Assembly: GCF_001006805.1 (NCBI RefSeq)
Contig: NZ_LN811354.1
Location: 354,002-417,078 of the forward strand
Direction: 5' to 3'
DNA from: Microvirga massiliensis
GTDB taxonomy: Bacteria > Pseudomonadota > Alphaproteobacteria > Rhizobiales > Beijerinckiaceae
DNA: 63,077 nt
The translations under genes were made by a program, and so were the position numbers. How positions within the stretch are numbered: position 1 is the stretch's first letter; every line of letters begins with the position of its first letter. Under the pieces are notes generated by a model. It was not told the origin of the DNA and made no database searches. It saw only the letters and a program-made list of their open reading frames with translations. Below are positions 1 to 8,177 of this stretch, in pieces.

Positions 1-48
1 CTTGAGGGGAGAGGTCGCCCCGAAGGGGCGGGTGAGGGTGGCTGCGTC
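1..48. repeat. REP-like intergenic element, 5' truncated by window edge
   Basis: The sequence has GGGGAGAGGTCG, a small CCCC-gaa-GGGG hairpin and GGGTGAGGGTGGCTGC. The same words recur at 6041-6118, 6173-6252 and 16131-16260. It is the right half of a palindromic repeat whose left half lies outside the window. Confidence 0.6.
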
Positions 49-110
49 AACGTTCGACGCCATGCAGCCCCCGCCTTGCCATCGCCCGCCTCTGATGCCA
101 CGGGAGGCGC

Positions 111-1919
111 ATGGCGCCACCGCTTCTTTCTCTCCAGGATTGCAGTCTCACCTTCGGCGGTCAGCCGCTCATCGAGCGAGCGGATCTCGCCGTCGGGCAA
201 GGCGACCGGATCTGTCTCGTCGGCCGCAACGGCTCCGGCAAGTCGACGCTGCTGAAGATCGCGGCCGGCTTGCTGGAGGCCGATCACGGCACTCGCTTCG
301 TGCAGCCCGGCGCGACGATCCGCTACCTTCCGCAGGAGCCGGACCTCACCGACTTCCCGACGACGCTCGCCTATGTGGAAGCGGGCCTCGGCCCGGGCGA
401 CGATCCTTACCGCGCCCGCTACCTGCTCGAGCAGCTCGGGCTGCACGGGGATGAACCGACCGACCGTCTCTCCGGAGGCGAGGCACGGCGGGCGGCGCTC
501 GCGCACGTGCTGGCGCCCGCGCCGGACATCCTCCTTCTTGACGAGCCCACGAACCATCTCGACCTGCCGGCGATCGAGTGGCTGGAGAACGAGCTCCTCT
601 CGATCCGTTCGGGCCTTGTCCTGATCAGCCACGATCGCCGCTTCCTCGAGCGGCTCTCGAGCGCCACGATTTGGCTCGATCGCGGCATCACGCGGCGGAT
701 CGAGAAGGGATTCGCGAGCTTCGAATCCTGGCGCGACGAAGTCCTCGAACAGGAGGAACAGGAGCGCCACAAGCTCGATCGCAAGATCGCCGCGGAAGCC
801 GACTGGCTGCGCTACGGCGTGACCGCACGGCGCAAGCGCAACGTGCGGCGCCTCGCCCATCTTCACACGCTGCGGCAGCAGCGGCGCGACCAGGTGAAGG
901 CGGCCGGCTCGGTGAAGATGACGCTCGCCGAAGCCCAGGAATCCGGCACGTTGGTGATCGAGGCGGACGGAATCAGCAAGTCCTTCGACGGCCGCCCGAT
1001 CGTTCAGAATCTCTCGCTGCGCATCCTGCGCGGCGACCGGCTCGGCATCGTCGGCCCGAACGGCTCGGGAAAGACGACGCTGCTCAATCTCCTGACCGGT
1101 GTTCTCGCGCCGGATTCGGGCCAAGTGCGCCTCGGTGCGAATGTCGAGCTCGTCACCCTCGACCAGCGGCGCGAGAGCCTCGATCCGAATGCCACTGTCG
1201 CCGAGACCCTCACGGGCGGCGGCAGCGACAGCGTCGTGATCGGCGGACAGAGAAAGCACGTCGTCGGCTACATGAAGGACTTCCTGTTCGCGCCCGAACA
1301 GGCGCGCACGCCCGTCGGCGTGCTGTCGGGCGGCGAACGCAACCGCCTGATGGTCGCCCGCGCGCTCGCGCAGCCCTCGAACCTTCTCGTCCTCGACGAG
1401 CCGACGAACGATCTCGATCTTGAGACGCTCGATCTGCTCGAGGAGATGATCGACGACTATCCCGGCACGGTCGTCCTCGTGAGCCACGACCGCGACTTCC
1501 TCGACCGCACGGTCGGCTCGGTTCTGGTTTCTGAAGGAGAGGGGCGCTGGGTCGAATATGCGGGCGGCTATTCCGACATGGTCGCCCAGCGCGGCGAAGG
1601 CGTTCAGGCCCGCACGGTCGAGAAGCCGAAGGCGAAAGCGGAGCGCCCGGCGAGCGAGCCGGGAAACCGCTCGGCCCCACGCCGCAAGCTCGGTTTCAAC
1701 GAGCAGCACGAGCTCAAGACCCTGCCGGGGCGCATCAGCGAGCTCGAGACCCGAATCGCGAAGCTGCACGAGACGCTGGCGGATCCCGGCCTCTATGCTC
1801 GGGATCCGGCACTGTTCGAGAAGGCCTCGGCGGCGCTGGCCGAGGCAGAGGCGCAGCTCGCCGCCGCCGAGGAGCGTTGGCTCACCCTCGAGATGCTCCG
1901 GGAGGAACTCGGCGCCTGA
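111..1919 (+). CDS. uup: ABC-F family ATPase, Uup-like
   Basis: A soluble tandem-ABC ATPase of 602 residues. ABC-F proteins act on the ribosome or translation rather than in transport, and no membrane segment is seen. The first Walker A (GRNGSGKST) is at about residues 38-46, with signature LSGGEARRA near 120 and Walker B ILLLDEPTNHLD. The second Walker A (GPNGSGKTT) is near 315, with LSGGERNR and LVLDEPTNDLD. A charged linker joins the domains, and the last 70 residues form the Glu/Ala-rich coiled coil (PGRISELETRIAKLHETLAD) typical of Uup. In E. coli, Uup is tied to transposon excision and ribosome function. The ATG at 111 follows GGGAGG by three bases. A second ABC-F gene lies at 43321-45198. 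Family confidence is high; the exact cellular role is inferred. Confidence 0.93.
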   Translation: MAPPLLSLQDCSLTFGGQPLIERADLAVGQGDRICLVGRNGSGKSTLLKIAAGLLEADHGTRFVQPGATIRYLPQEPDLTDFPTTLAYVEAGLGPGDDPYRARYLLEQLGLHGDEPTDRLSGGEARRAALAHVLAPAPDILLLDEPTNHLDLPAIEWLENELLSIRSGLVLISHDRRFLERLSSATIWLDRGITRRIEKGFASFESWRDEVLEQEEQERHKLDRKIAAEADWLRYGVTARRKRNVRRLAHLHTLRQQRRDQVKAAGSVKMTLAEAQESGTLVIEADGISKSFDGRPIVQNLSLRILRGDRLGIVGPNGSGKTTLLNLLTGVLAPDSGQVRLGANVELVTLDQRRESLDPNATVAETLTGGGSDSVVIGGQRKHVVGYMKDFLFAPEQARTPVGVLSGGERNRLMVARALAQPSNLLVLDEPTNDLDLETLDLLEEMIDDYPGTVVLVSHDRDFLDRTVGSVLVSEGEGRWVEYAGGYSDMVAQRGEGVQARTVEKPKAKAERPASEPGNRSAPRRKLGFNEQHELKTLPGRISELETRIAKLHETLADPGLYARDPALFEKASAALAEAEAQLAAAEERWLTLEMLREELGA

Positions 1920-2019
1920 TGCGCGGAACGGGCCGGCGCGCTACCCGGGGTGACGCGCAGCCGGAAGCGGAGGATGATGGCGGAATCCCGGTTCCGCACA
2001 GCCGCAAGGACTCAGGCCC

Positions 2020-3372
2020 GTGACGTTCTCGCCTCTCAATTCCGCGATCACCGGGCCGCTCTTCACCAGCGGCGCCATGCAGGCGGTGTTCTCCGACCGG
2101 GCGCGGATCGCCGCGATGCTCGCCGTCGAGGAGGCGCTCGCGCGGGCGCAGGCGCGGTTCGGCCTCGCACCGGAGGCCCTCGCCGAGGCGATCGCCGCGA
2201 TCTCGCCCGACGATCTCGACCTCGACGAGATCGGGAAGGCGACCGCGAACGCGGGCGTTCCAACGATCCCCTTCGTGAAGGCCGTTCAGAAGCGCCTGCC
2301 GGCGGAGTACGAATCATCGTTCCACAAGGGCGCGACCACGCAGGACATCCTCGACACCGCGCTCGTGCTGCAATTGCGCGACGGGTTTCGCCTCATAGAG
2401 CCGGACCTCGCCGCGGTGCTCCAGGAATTGCAGCGGCTGGCGGAAGCCCACCGCCGCACGCCCTGCGTGGGTCGCACCTATGGCCAGCATGCGGCGCCGA
2501 TCACCTTCGGCTTCAAGGCGGCCGTCTGGCTCGCCGGGATCGCCGAGGCGGGCGAGGGTATCGCGCGCGCGAAGGGCCGCCTGCTCGTAGCATCCCTGGG
2601 CGGTCCGGTAGGCACGCTCGCGGCGCTGGGAGAACAGGGGCCACGCGTGGCCGATTCCTTCGCGGACCTTCTCGGCCTGCGGGCGCCGGCGATCACCTGG
2701 CACACGCGCCGAGCGGGATTCGCAGAAGGGGGCACTTCCATCGCCGTGCTGCTCGGAGCGCTCGGCAAGATGGCCGTCGACGTCGCGCATCTCTGCACGA
2801 CGGAGGTCGGGGAGGTCGCGGAGCCCCATGTCCCGGGCCGCGGCGGCTCCTCGTCGATGCCGCACAAGCGCAATCCGGTTTCAAGCACGATCATCATCGC
2901 GGCCCATCAGGCATCCATCGGCCAGGCAGCTCTGCTCCTCCAAGCCTTGTCGGCGCGGCACGAACGTCCGGCCGGCCTGTGGCACGCCGAGTGGGGTGCG
3001 CTCCCGACCTTGTTCGGCCTCACGTCCGGAGCCCTGCGCGAGAGCCGGCTTTTGTGCGAGGGCCTCGAGATTTACCCGAAGCGCATGGCCGCGAATCTCG
3101 ACGCGACCCGTGGCCTCCTGTTCGCCGATGCCGCCGCGGGCCGGCTCGCCCATCGGCTCGGCCGCGAGGCCGCGCACGAGGCCGTCGAGCGTGCGGCCGA
3201 CGAGGTCCGCACGTCCGGCCGGAGCCTTCAGGAGGTGCTCTGCCGTGATCATGGCCCCGAAATCGCCGAGGCTTTCGACCTGGCGCCCGCGATCGAGGCG
3301 GCGCAACCCTGGATCGATCGCGCGATCGAGGAGGCCGACAGGGTGGTGCAGATTCTGCAGAGCAGTCGGTGA
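2020..3372 (+). CDS. pcaB: 3-carboxy-cis,cis-muconate cycloisomerase
   Basis: Class II cycloisomerase of the protocatechuate branch of the beta-ketoadipate pathway, converting 3-carboxy-cis,cis-muconate to 4-carboxymuconolactone. It has 450 residues, the usual length, and belongs to the fumarase/aspartase superfamily. The signature loop GSSSMPHKRNP is near residue 280, and the N-terminal block FTSGAMQAVFSDRARIAAML is typical of PcaB rather than adenylosuccinate lyase. It is followed after 132 bp by the fused pcaD/pcaC gene, which catalyses the next two steps, so the pair is functionally consecutive. The protocatechuate dioxygenase genes pcaG and pcaH are not in the window. The spacer carries two hairpins (3390-3435 and 3450-3469), so co-transcription is likely but not certain. 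Confidence 0.93.
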   Translation: MTFSPLNSAITGPLFTSGAMQAVFSDRARIAAMLAVEEALARAQARFGLAPEALAEAIAAISPDDLDLDEIGKATANAGVPTIPFVKAVQKRLPAEYESSFHKGATTQDILDTALVLQLRDGFRLIEPDLAAVLQELQRLAEAHRRTPCVGRTYGQHAAPITFGFKAAVWLAGIAEAGEGIARAKGRLLVASLGGPVGTLAALGEQGPRVADSFADLLGLRAPAITWHTRRAGFAEGGTSIAVLLGALGKMAVDVAHLCTTEVGEVAEPHVPGRGGSSSMPHKRNPVSSTIIIAAHQASIGQAALLLQALSARHERPAGLWHAEWGALPTLFGLTSGALRESRLLCEGLEIYPKRMAANLDATRGLLFADAAAGRLAHRLGREAAHEAVERAADEVRTSGRSLQEVLCRDHGPEIAEAFDLAPAIEAAQPWIDRAIEEADRVVQILQSSR

Positions 3373-3389
3373 TGGGAACCCGTGCTATA

Positions 3390-3435
3390 GCATCGGACCT
3401 AAAAGTGGGTTCCACTTTTGGGACCAATCCGATGC
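3390..3435. repeat. Interspersed hairpin element between pcaB and pcaL
   Basis: Nested inverted repeat: outer arms GCATCGGA (3390-3397) and TCCGATGC (3428-3435), inner arms AAAAGTGG (3401-3408) and CCACTTTT (3412-3419) around a GTT loop. This is the layout of short interspersed palindromes known from Rhizobiales genomes. I see no second copy in this window. Confidence 0.6.
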
Positions 3436-3449
3436 TTCGGTCCTTGAAC

Positions 3450-3469
3450 AGCGCATCGAACGATGCGCT
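3450..3469. repeat. Perfect 9-bp inverted repeat upstream of pcaL
   Basis: AGCGCATCG (3450-3458), AA, CGATGCGCT (3461-3469). It sits 35 bp before the pcaL start and directly after the hairpin at 3390-3435. It could be part of the same element, or an operator or mRNA hairpin near the ribosome-binding region. Confidence 0.5.
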
Positions 3470-3504
3470 AAGACTCGCACCTCCGCAGATCGATCGGTGA
3501 CGCC

Positions 3505-4683
3505 ATGCCCCTGATGAATCTCCGCGACGTCAACCTGTTCTACGACATCACCGGCCCGGATGATGCGCCCGTCGTCGCGTTCTCGAATTCGCTCGGGACG
3601 ACGCTCGAGATGTGGGACGCGCAGGTCCGTGCTCTCGCGGGGTGCTACCGCTGCCTGCGCTACGATACCCGCGGGCACGGCCGTTCGGCGGTGGTCGACG
3701 AGCGCTTCACGATCGCGGATCTCGCGGCTGATCTCGCAGGCCTCCTCGACGGGCTCGGGATCGATCGGGTTCATCTGATCGGCCTGTCGCTTGGCGGCAT
3801 GACCGCGCAATCCTTCGCGGCCCGTTACCCGGATCGCGTCGAGAGCCTCATCCTGGTCGCGACCGCCGCATACATGCCGACGCAGGAGAGCTGGGAGGAG
3901 CGGGCCGCCACCGTGCGCAGCCGCGGCGTGGGGAGCCTCGTCGATTCCGTCATGGCGCGCTGGTTCACGCCGGACACCGTGGCGCTGTGCCCGGATGCTG
4001 TCTCCTATGTGCGCGAGCGCTTTCTCGAAACCGATGCCCGCGGCTATGCGGCGGCCTGCCATGCGATCGGCGCCATGGATCTCCGGAGCGAGATCGGCGC
4101 GATCCGCGCGCCGACACTGCTCGTCGCCGGCGAGGAGGATCCGGCGACGCCGATCGAGATGGCGGAGGAACTCTCCTCGCTGATCCCGGAAGCCGAACTG
4201 ACGGTGATCCCGGAGGCCGCGCATCTCGTGGCCGTCGAGCAGTCGGATGCGCTCAACGAGGCGATCCTCGGATTTCTCGAGCAGTTCGGCAAGCGCGAGA
4301 TCGTCGGCGGCGGCGCCAGCCTCCCCGTGGGTCTCGCGACGCGCAAGAGCGTGCTCGGGGTCGAGCACGTGCAGCGCTCGCTGGACAGTGCAAGCGAGTT
4401 CGCCCAGCCGTGGCAGGATTTCATCAGCCGCTATGCCTGGGGCGAAATCTGGGGCGACCCGACGCTGCCATGGAAGACCCGGTCGCTCGTGACCCTGTCG
4501 ATCATGGTCGCGCTCCATCGCGAGGAGGAGTTCAAGCTCCACCTGAAGCCCGCGCTGCGGAACGGCGTGACGCGCGACGAGTTGCGCGCTCTGCTCATTC
4601 AGGCGTCCGTCTATGCCGGCGTGCCGGCCGCGAACGCCGCCTTCCGGTGGACGCGCGAGGTACTCGGCGAGGAGTTCGGCTGA
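3505..4683 (+). CDS. pcaL: 3-oxoadipate enol-lactonase / 4-carboxymuconolactone decarboxylase fusion
   Basis: Bifunctional enzyme of 392 residues for the two steps after PcaB: decarboxylation of 4-carboxymuconolactone and hydrolysis of the 3-oxoadipate enol-lactone. The N-terminal alpha/beta hydrolase (PcaD) spans about 1-255, with nucleophile elbow GLSLGG (Ser95), an acid in GEEDPATP near 211 and His in EAAHLV near 240. After a short linker the C-terminal 120 residues are a CMD/AhpD-type PcaC domain (RYAWGEIWGDPTLPWKTRSL, then LHLKPALRNGVTRDEL). The ATG at 3505 begins the normal PcaD N-terminus. The gene converges on dctM with 12 bp between stops. The gene symbol follows the use of pcaL for this fusion in other bacteria. 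Confidence 0.94.
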   Translation: MPLMNLRDVNLFYDITGPDDAPVVAFSNSLGTTLEMWDAQVRALAGCYRCLRYDTRGHGRSAVVDERFTIADLAADLAGLLDGLGIDRVHLIGLSLGGMTAQSFAARYPDRVESLILVATAAYMPTQESWEERAATVRSRGVGSLVDSVMARWFTPDTVALCPDAVSYVRERFLETDARGYAAACHAIGAMDLRSEIGAIRAPTLLVAGEEDPATPIEMAEELSSLIPEAELTVIPEAAHLVAVEQSDALNEAILGFLEQFGKREIVGGGASLPVGLATRKSVLGVEHVQRSLDSASEFAQPWQDFISRYAWGEIWGDPTLPWKTRSLVTLSIMVALHREEEFKLHLKPALRNGVTRDELRALLIQASVYAGVPAANAAFRWTREVLGEEFG

Positions 4684-4695
4684 TCAACCCGGCTC

Positions 4696-6015
4696 TCACG
4701 CGAGCCAGCGGACCAGGGCGAGCGAAAGCACCGGGAACGCGGCGCACAGCGTGAGACGCAGGATGTCGCTTACCAGGAACGGAAGCACGCCGCGATAGGT
4801 CTGCGCGATCGGCACGTCGCGCGCGATCGAGTTGATCACGAAGACGTTCAGCCCGATCGGTGGCGCCGTGAGACCGATTCCGACGACGATCAGCACGAGG
4901 ATTCCGAACCAGATCGCGACCTCGTCGGGCGGCAGGCCGAAATCGAGCGCCGTCACGATCGGAAAGAACACCGGCAGCGTCAGCAGGATCATGGCGAGTT
5001 CGTCCATGACCGCGCCGAGAACGATGTAGAAGAGAAGGAGCGTGGCGAGAACCGCATAGGGCGGCAGTCCCGCTTCCGAGATCATCGTTGCCGCGTTGGT
5101 CGGCAATTGCGAGAAGGCCAGGAAGGCGTTGAAGACTTCTGCGCCGAGAAGAATAAGAAAGATGAGCGCGGTCGTCTCGGCCGTCTGTAGAAGGCTCGTG
5201 AGGAAATCCTTCCAGGACAGCGATCGGCGCAGGAGCCCAATGAGCAGCATCGCGACCGCACCGACGGCCGCTCCCTCCGTCGGCGTGAACACGCCGCCAT
5301 AGATTCCACCTACGACAATCAGGGCTACCAGCATCACGGGCCATATCGCGATCAGCGCGGTCCGCCGTTCCGCTCTGCTCACGCGCGGGTGCGACGGGGT
5401 GAGTTCGGGATTGCGGCGGGCGATCCAGGCGATCGTCAGGCAGTAGAACAGTGTCGCGAGGAGGCCCGGGATGAGCGCGGCCTCGAACAGCTTCACGATG
5501 TTCTGCTCGGTCGCGATCGCATAGACGACGAGGATGACGGAGGGCGGAATGAGGATGCCGAGCGTTCCGCCGACGGCGATGACGCCGGTCGCGAGACCCG
5601 GCGCATAGCGATAACGCCGGAACTCCGGCAGGACTGCGCGCCCGAAGGTCGCCGTCGTCGCAACGGACGATCCGCAGATTGCGCCGAACGCCGTACAAGC
5701 GCCGATCACCGACATCGCCGTGCCGCCGCGCCGGTGGCCGACAACGGCATTCGCCGCGCGGAACAGATCCTGCGAGAGTCCGGAGCGCTCCGCGAAGGCG
5801 CCCATCAGGATGAAGAGCGGGATGACGGAGAGCGTGTAGTTGGAGAACAGGAAATACGGCGTCGTCTTCATGTAGTTCAGGAAGGCCGGCCACCCTGCGA
5901 TAGAAAGATAGCCCGCGCTTCCCGCTGCCAGCATCGCGAGCCCGACCGGCATGCGCAGCGCAATGAGCGCCAGCATCCCGACGAAGCCCCAGATGGCGAG
6001 CGCCGTGCCGGTCAT
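4696..6015 (-). CDS. dctM: TRAP transporter large permease subunit (DctM)
   Basis: The 12-TM permease of a tripartite ATP-independent periplasmic importer, powered by the cation gradient. It has 439 residues, almost all hydrophobic segments, with DctM-family words such as FILMGAFAERSGL, GTLGILIPPSVILVVY and AIWFGILVLIVVGIGLTAPP. I take the ATG at 6015 (MTGTALAIWGFVGM). GGGAG lies six bases upstream, and the longer open frame reads into the REP repeats. It is the last gene of dctP-dctQ-dctM on the minus strand. A 246-bp gap with two REP copies separates it from dctQ. The nearby genes suggest an organic acid linked to aromatic or tyrosine breakdown as substrate, which is inference. Confidence 0.93.
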   Translation of the reverse strand: MTGTALAIWGFVGMLALIALRMPVGLAMLAAGSAGYLSIAGWPAFLNYMKTTPYFLFSNYTLSVIPLFILMGAFAERSGLSQDLFRAANAVVGHRRGGTAMSVIGACTAFGAICGSSVATTATFGRAVLPEFRRYRYAPGLATGVIAVGGTLGILIPPSVILVVYAIATEQNIVKLFEAALIPGLLATLFYCLTIAWIARRNPELTPSHPRVSRAERRTALIAIWPVMLVALIVVGGIYGGVFTPTEGAAVGAVAMLLIGLLRRSLSWKDFLTSLLQTAETTALIFLILLGAEVFNAFLAFSQLPTNAATMISEAGLPPYAVLATLLLFYIVLGAVMDELAMILLTLPVFFPIVTALDFGLPPDEVAIWFGILVLIVVGIGLTAPPIGLNVFVINSIARDVPIAQTYRGVLPFLVSDILRLTLCAAFPVLSLALVRWLA

Positions 6016-6040
6016 GCGCAGCTCCCGGCGCTTGCGGTGG

Positions 6041-6118
6041 CACCCCTCACCCGCGTTCTCACCTCTCCCTCGACGGGAGAGGTCGACGCCCGAAGGGCGG
6101 CGGGTGAGGGTGGCTGCG
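6041..6118. repeat. REP-like palindromic element
   Basis: Near-symmetrical: CCCTCACCCGC at the left, CCTCTCCC-tcga-CGGGAGAGG in the centre, GCGGGTGAGGGTGGCTGC at the right. It lies between dctQ and dctM. Confidence 0.75.
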
Positions 6119-6172
6119 CCAACGCAACAAGCACAGTGCACCGCTGCGTCCAGAAGGAGGGCGCAGTGCCAA

Positions 6173-6252
6173 CACCCCTCACCCGCGCGCTGAAGCGCGC
6201 GACCTCTCCCACAAGGGGAGAGGTGAAGAGGGCGGCGGGTGAGGGTGGCTGC
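6173..6252. repeat. REP-like palindromic element, second tandem copy
   Basis: Same plan as 6041-6118: CCCTCACCCGCG, a GCGCGC-tgaa-GCGCGC stem, CCTCTCCC-acaa-GGGGAGAGG, then GGGTGAGGGTGGCTGC. The pair is separated by 54 bp and fills the dctQ-dctM gap. Confidence 0.75.
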
Positions 6253-6261
6253 TGATCCATC

Positions 6262-6768
6262 TCAGGACATGTCCCTCATGCGGCTCCAAGCAGTCGCAAG
6301 GCACACGACGGCGAGGAAGGCCGCCATGCCCGCGCAGAGCCAGATCGCGTAATAGATCGGCAGGCCGAGGACCATGGATGTCGTGGCGTTGACATGCGCC
6401 TCCATGGCGCCGAGCGTGAGCCGCCATGCAATGAAGGCCGCGAAACCAGCAAAGACGATGTCCCAGACCATGTCGAGCGCGATCTGAGCTCCTCGCGGAA
6501 GCCGGGTCGTGAAGGTGTCGACCATCACGTTCCCGCGCTTGGCTTGGCAGAGCGGCAGGAATGCGAAGACCGCGATTGCAAGGCCCATCTGGACGAGCTC
6601 GAACTCGCCGTTGATTCCCTCGTCGAGAATCCAGCGCATGAGCACGCTCGTCGTTACGAGGAGGCCGAGACCCACGACGAGGAGGCCGCCCGCGAGGGCC
6701 AAAAGCCGTACGAGAGCCTCGATGCTGCGCTCCCACGGAGCGCTCGTGGTGCCTTGGTCTGAGGGCAT
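6262..6768 (-). CDS. dctQ: TRAP transporter small permease subunit (DctQ)
   Basis: Four-TM small subunit that pairs with DctM. It has 168 residues, with hydrophobic stretches at LVRLLALAGGLLVVGLGLLV, VQMGLAIAVFAFLPLCQA, AFIAWRL and the last 35 residues. The motif KRGNVMVDTFTTRLPRG after the second segment is typical of DctQ. The ATG at 6768 gives a normal short N-terminus. The same frame stays open up to 6930, but that extension is Arg-rich and unlike the family. Ribosome binding before 6768 is weak, so the start is less sure than the identity. It lies 91 bp downstream of the dctP start-side gene and shares its strand. Confidence 0.88.
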   Translation of the reverse strand: MPSDQGTTSAPWERSIEALVRLLALAGGLLVVGLGLLVTTSVLMRWILDEGINGEFELVQMGLAIAVFAFLPLCQAKRGNVMVDTFTTRLPRGAQIALDMVWDIVFAGFAAFIAWRLTLGAMEAHVNATTSMVLGLPIYYAIWLCAGMAAFLAVVCLATAWSRMRDMS

Positions 6769-6859
6769 GTCTGCGAGCGAGGGGACGGCCCGTCTACGGG
6801 CGTGATCGAGCGAGACGATGACCGGGGCCAGCACGCCCCGGTCGCGAGAACGGCAGGCT

Positions 6860-7924
6860 TCAGGCCGCGTTCTCGTGCTTATGGATCGCGGCGCGAGCGC
6901 TGTCGAGGAGCTTCTGGCCGTCGAGGCCACGCTCCTTCATCGTCGTCAGCCAGTGCTCGATGACCGGTTCGGTCGCCTTGCGCCAGCGCGCTTTCTCGTC
7001 CTCGGAAATCGTGATGATCGTGTTGCCGCGCGCCTTCACCATCTCGGACACGACGATCGCCTGGTCATCCCAAGCCTTGCCGGCCATCGTCGCGGCGGCG
7101 AGCCCGGAATTCTTGTCGAGCACCTCCTTCAGGTCGGCCGGAAGGCTCTCGTATTTTGCCTTGTTCATCGCGAGGATGAAGGTCGCTACGTAGAGCGTCG
7201 GCGAGCCTGGGATTTCCGTATGGTTCTTGACGAGTTCGTGCACCTTGATGGACGGCACGACCTCCCAGGGCACGACGCAACCGTTGATCACGCGCTGCGC
7301 CAGCGATTCCGGTACCTGCGGGACCGGCATGCCGACGACCGTTGCGCCGAGCGCCCGCAGCGCTTCGCCGGCGAGGCGCGTCGGGAAGCGGAGCTTCAGA
7401 CCCTTAAGATCCTCCAGGGTATGCACGGGTTTGTTCGCATGGATCAGTCCGTGATCGTGCGTCCAGAAGCAGATCGGATGAACGTCCTTGAATTCCTCCT
7501 TGAGATGCTCGGCGGCAAATTCCTGGAAGGCGCGGGAATTCACGATCGCCTTGCGATCCGCGACGAAGGGAAGCTCGAAGGCTTCGCTGCCGGGGAAGCG
7601 CCCGGTCGTATAGCCCGGCAATGTCCAGACGAGGTCCACGACACCATCCTTCGCCTGATCGTAGAGCTGCGGTGGCGCACCGCCGAGCTGCATCGACGGG
7701 AAGATGTCGATCTTGATGCGGTTTCCGGAATCCGCTGCGACCTTCTTGGCCCAAGGCGCCAGAAAGTTCACCTGTCCGTTCGTGGTCGGCGGCAGGAAGT
7801 GGTGCATCCGCAACGTCACCTGCGGAGCCTGGGCATAGCCTTCACGCAGCAGGGCAGGGGCGGCCAGCACTCCCGCGGAGACCGCGAGAAATCGGCGCCG
7901 GGCCGGGTTCGTCGGGGTACTCAT
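6860..7924 (-). CDS. dctP: TRAP transporter solute-binding protein (DctP)
   Basis: Periplasmic binding protein of 354 residues that hands substrate to DctQM. The ATG at 7924 follows GAGGAGA by 6-7 bases. The N-terminus RRRFLAVSAGVLAAPALL is Tat-like, with cleavage probably after YAQ near residue 33. The DctP fold is shown by LGGAPPQLYDQAKDGVVDLV, ELPFVADRKAIVNSRAFQE and LKGLKLRFPTRLAGEALRAL. The Arg of KLRFPTR is at the position that usually binds the substrate carboxylate. Substrate cannot be read from sequence. Position between fahA and dctQM suggests a carboxylate or 2-oxoacid from aromatic catabolism. Confidence 0.92.
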   Translation of the reverse strand: MSTPTNPARRRFLAVSAGVLAAPALLREGYAQAPQVTLRMHHFLPPTTNGQVNFLAPWAKKVAADSGNRIKIDIFPSMQLGGAPPQLYDQAKDGVVDLVWTLPGYTTGRFPGSEAFELPFVADRKAIVNSRAFQEFAAEHLKEEFKDVHPICFWTHDHGLIHANKPVHTLEDLKGLKLRFPTRLAGEALRALGATVVGMPVPQVPESLAQRVINGCVVPWEVVPSIKVHELVKNHTEIPGSPTLYVATFILAMNKAKYESLPADLKEVLDKNSGLAAATMAGKAWDDQAIVVSEMVKARGNTIITISEDEKARWRKATEPVIEHWLTTMKERGLDGQKLLDSARAAIHKHENAA

Positions 7925-8106
7925 CGGACGTTCTCCTCTTCTGCCCATTTGGGCTTCTTGTCGCGTCGCCACGCAGTCTCCCGGCGACCGTGTCAGAACG
8001 GAAACAAGGCTGCAATCCGATCAACCGGTTAATCCGCGCGATGCCCCGTCTTCGAGGCTTCTCTCGCGCGGGCGGTCGCTTCCCAAGGATCGCATGATCG
8101 CTGCCC

Positions 8107-8156
8107 TCTTCACCTCTCCTCGTGGAAGGGATAGCCCCAAAGGAGCGGGCGAGTAG
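8107..8156. repeat. Degenerate REP-like element
   Basis: CACCTCTCCTCGTGGAAGGG followed by AGCCCCAAAGGAGCGGGCGAG resembles a decayed copy of the elements at 6041 and 6173. It lies in the 253-bp gap between fahA and dctP. Confidence 0.4.
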
Positions 8157-8177
8157 GAAAACACTGCGCCGGAGCTT

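Noticed and set aside
2..454. 150-codon frame overlapping the start of the ABC-F gene
   Set aside because: It overlaps the real gene in another frame, begins inside a REP element and is Arg/Pro-rich.
6818..8032. A 404-codon plus-strand frame opposite dctP
   Set aside because: Antisense shadow: dctP has a good start, signal sequence and family motifs, while this frame is compositionally odd.
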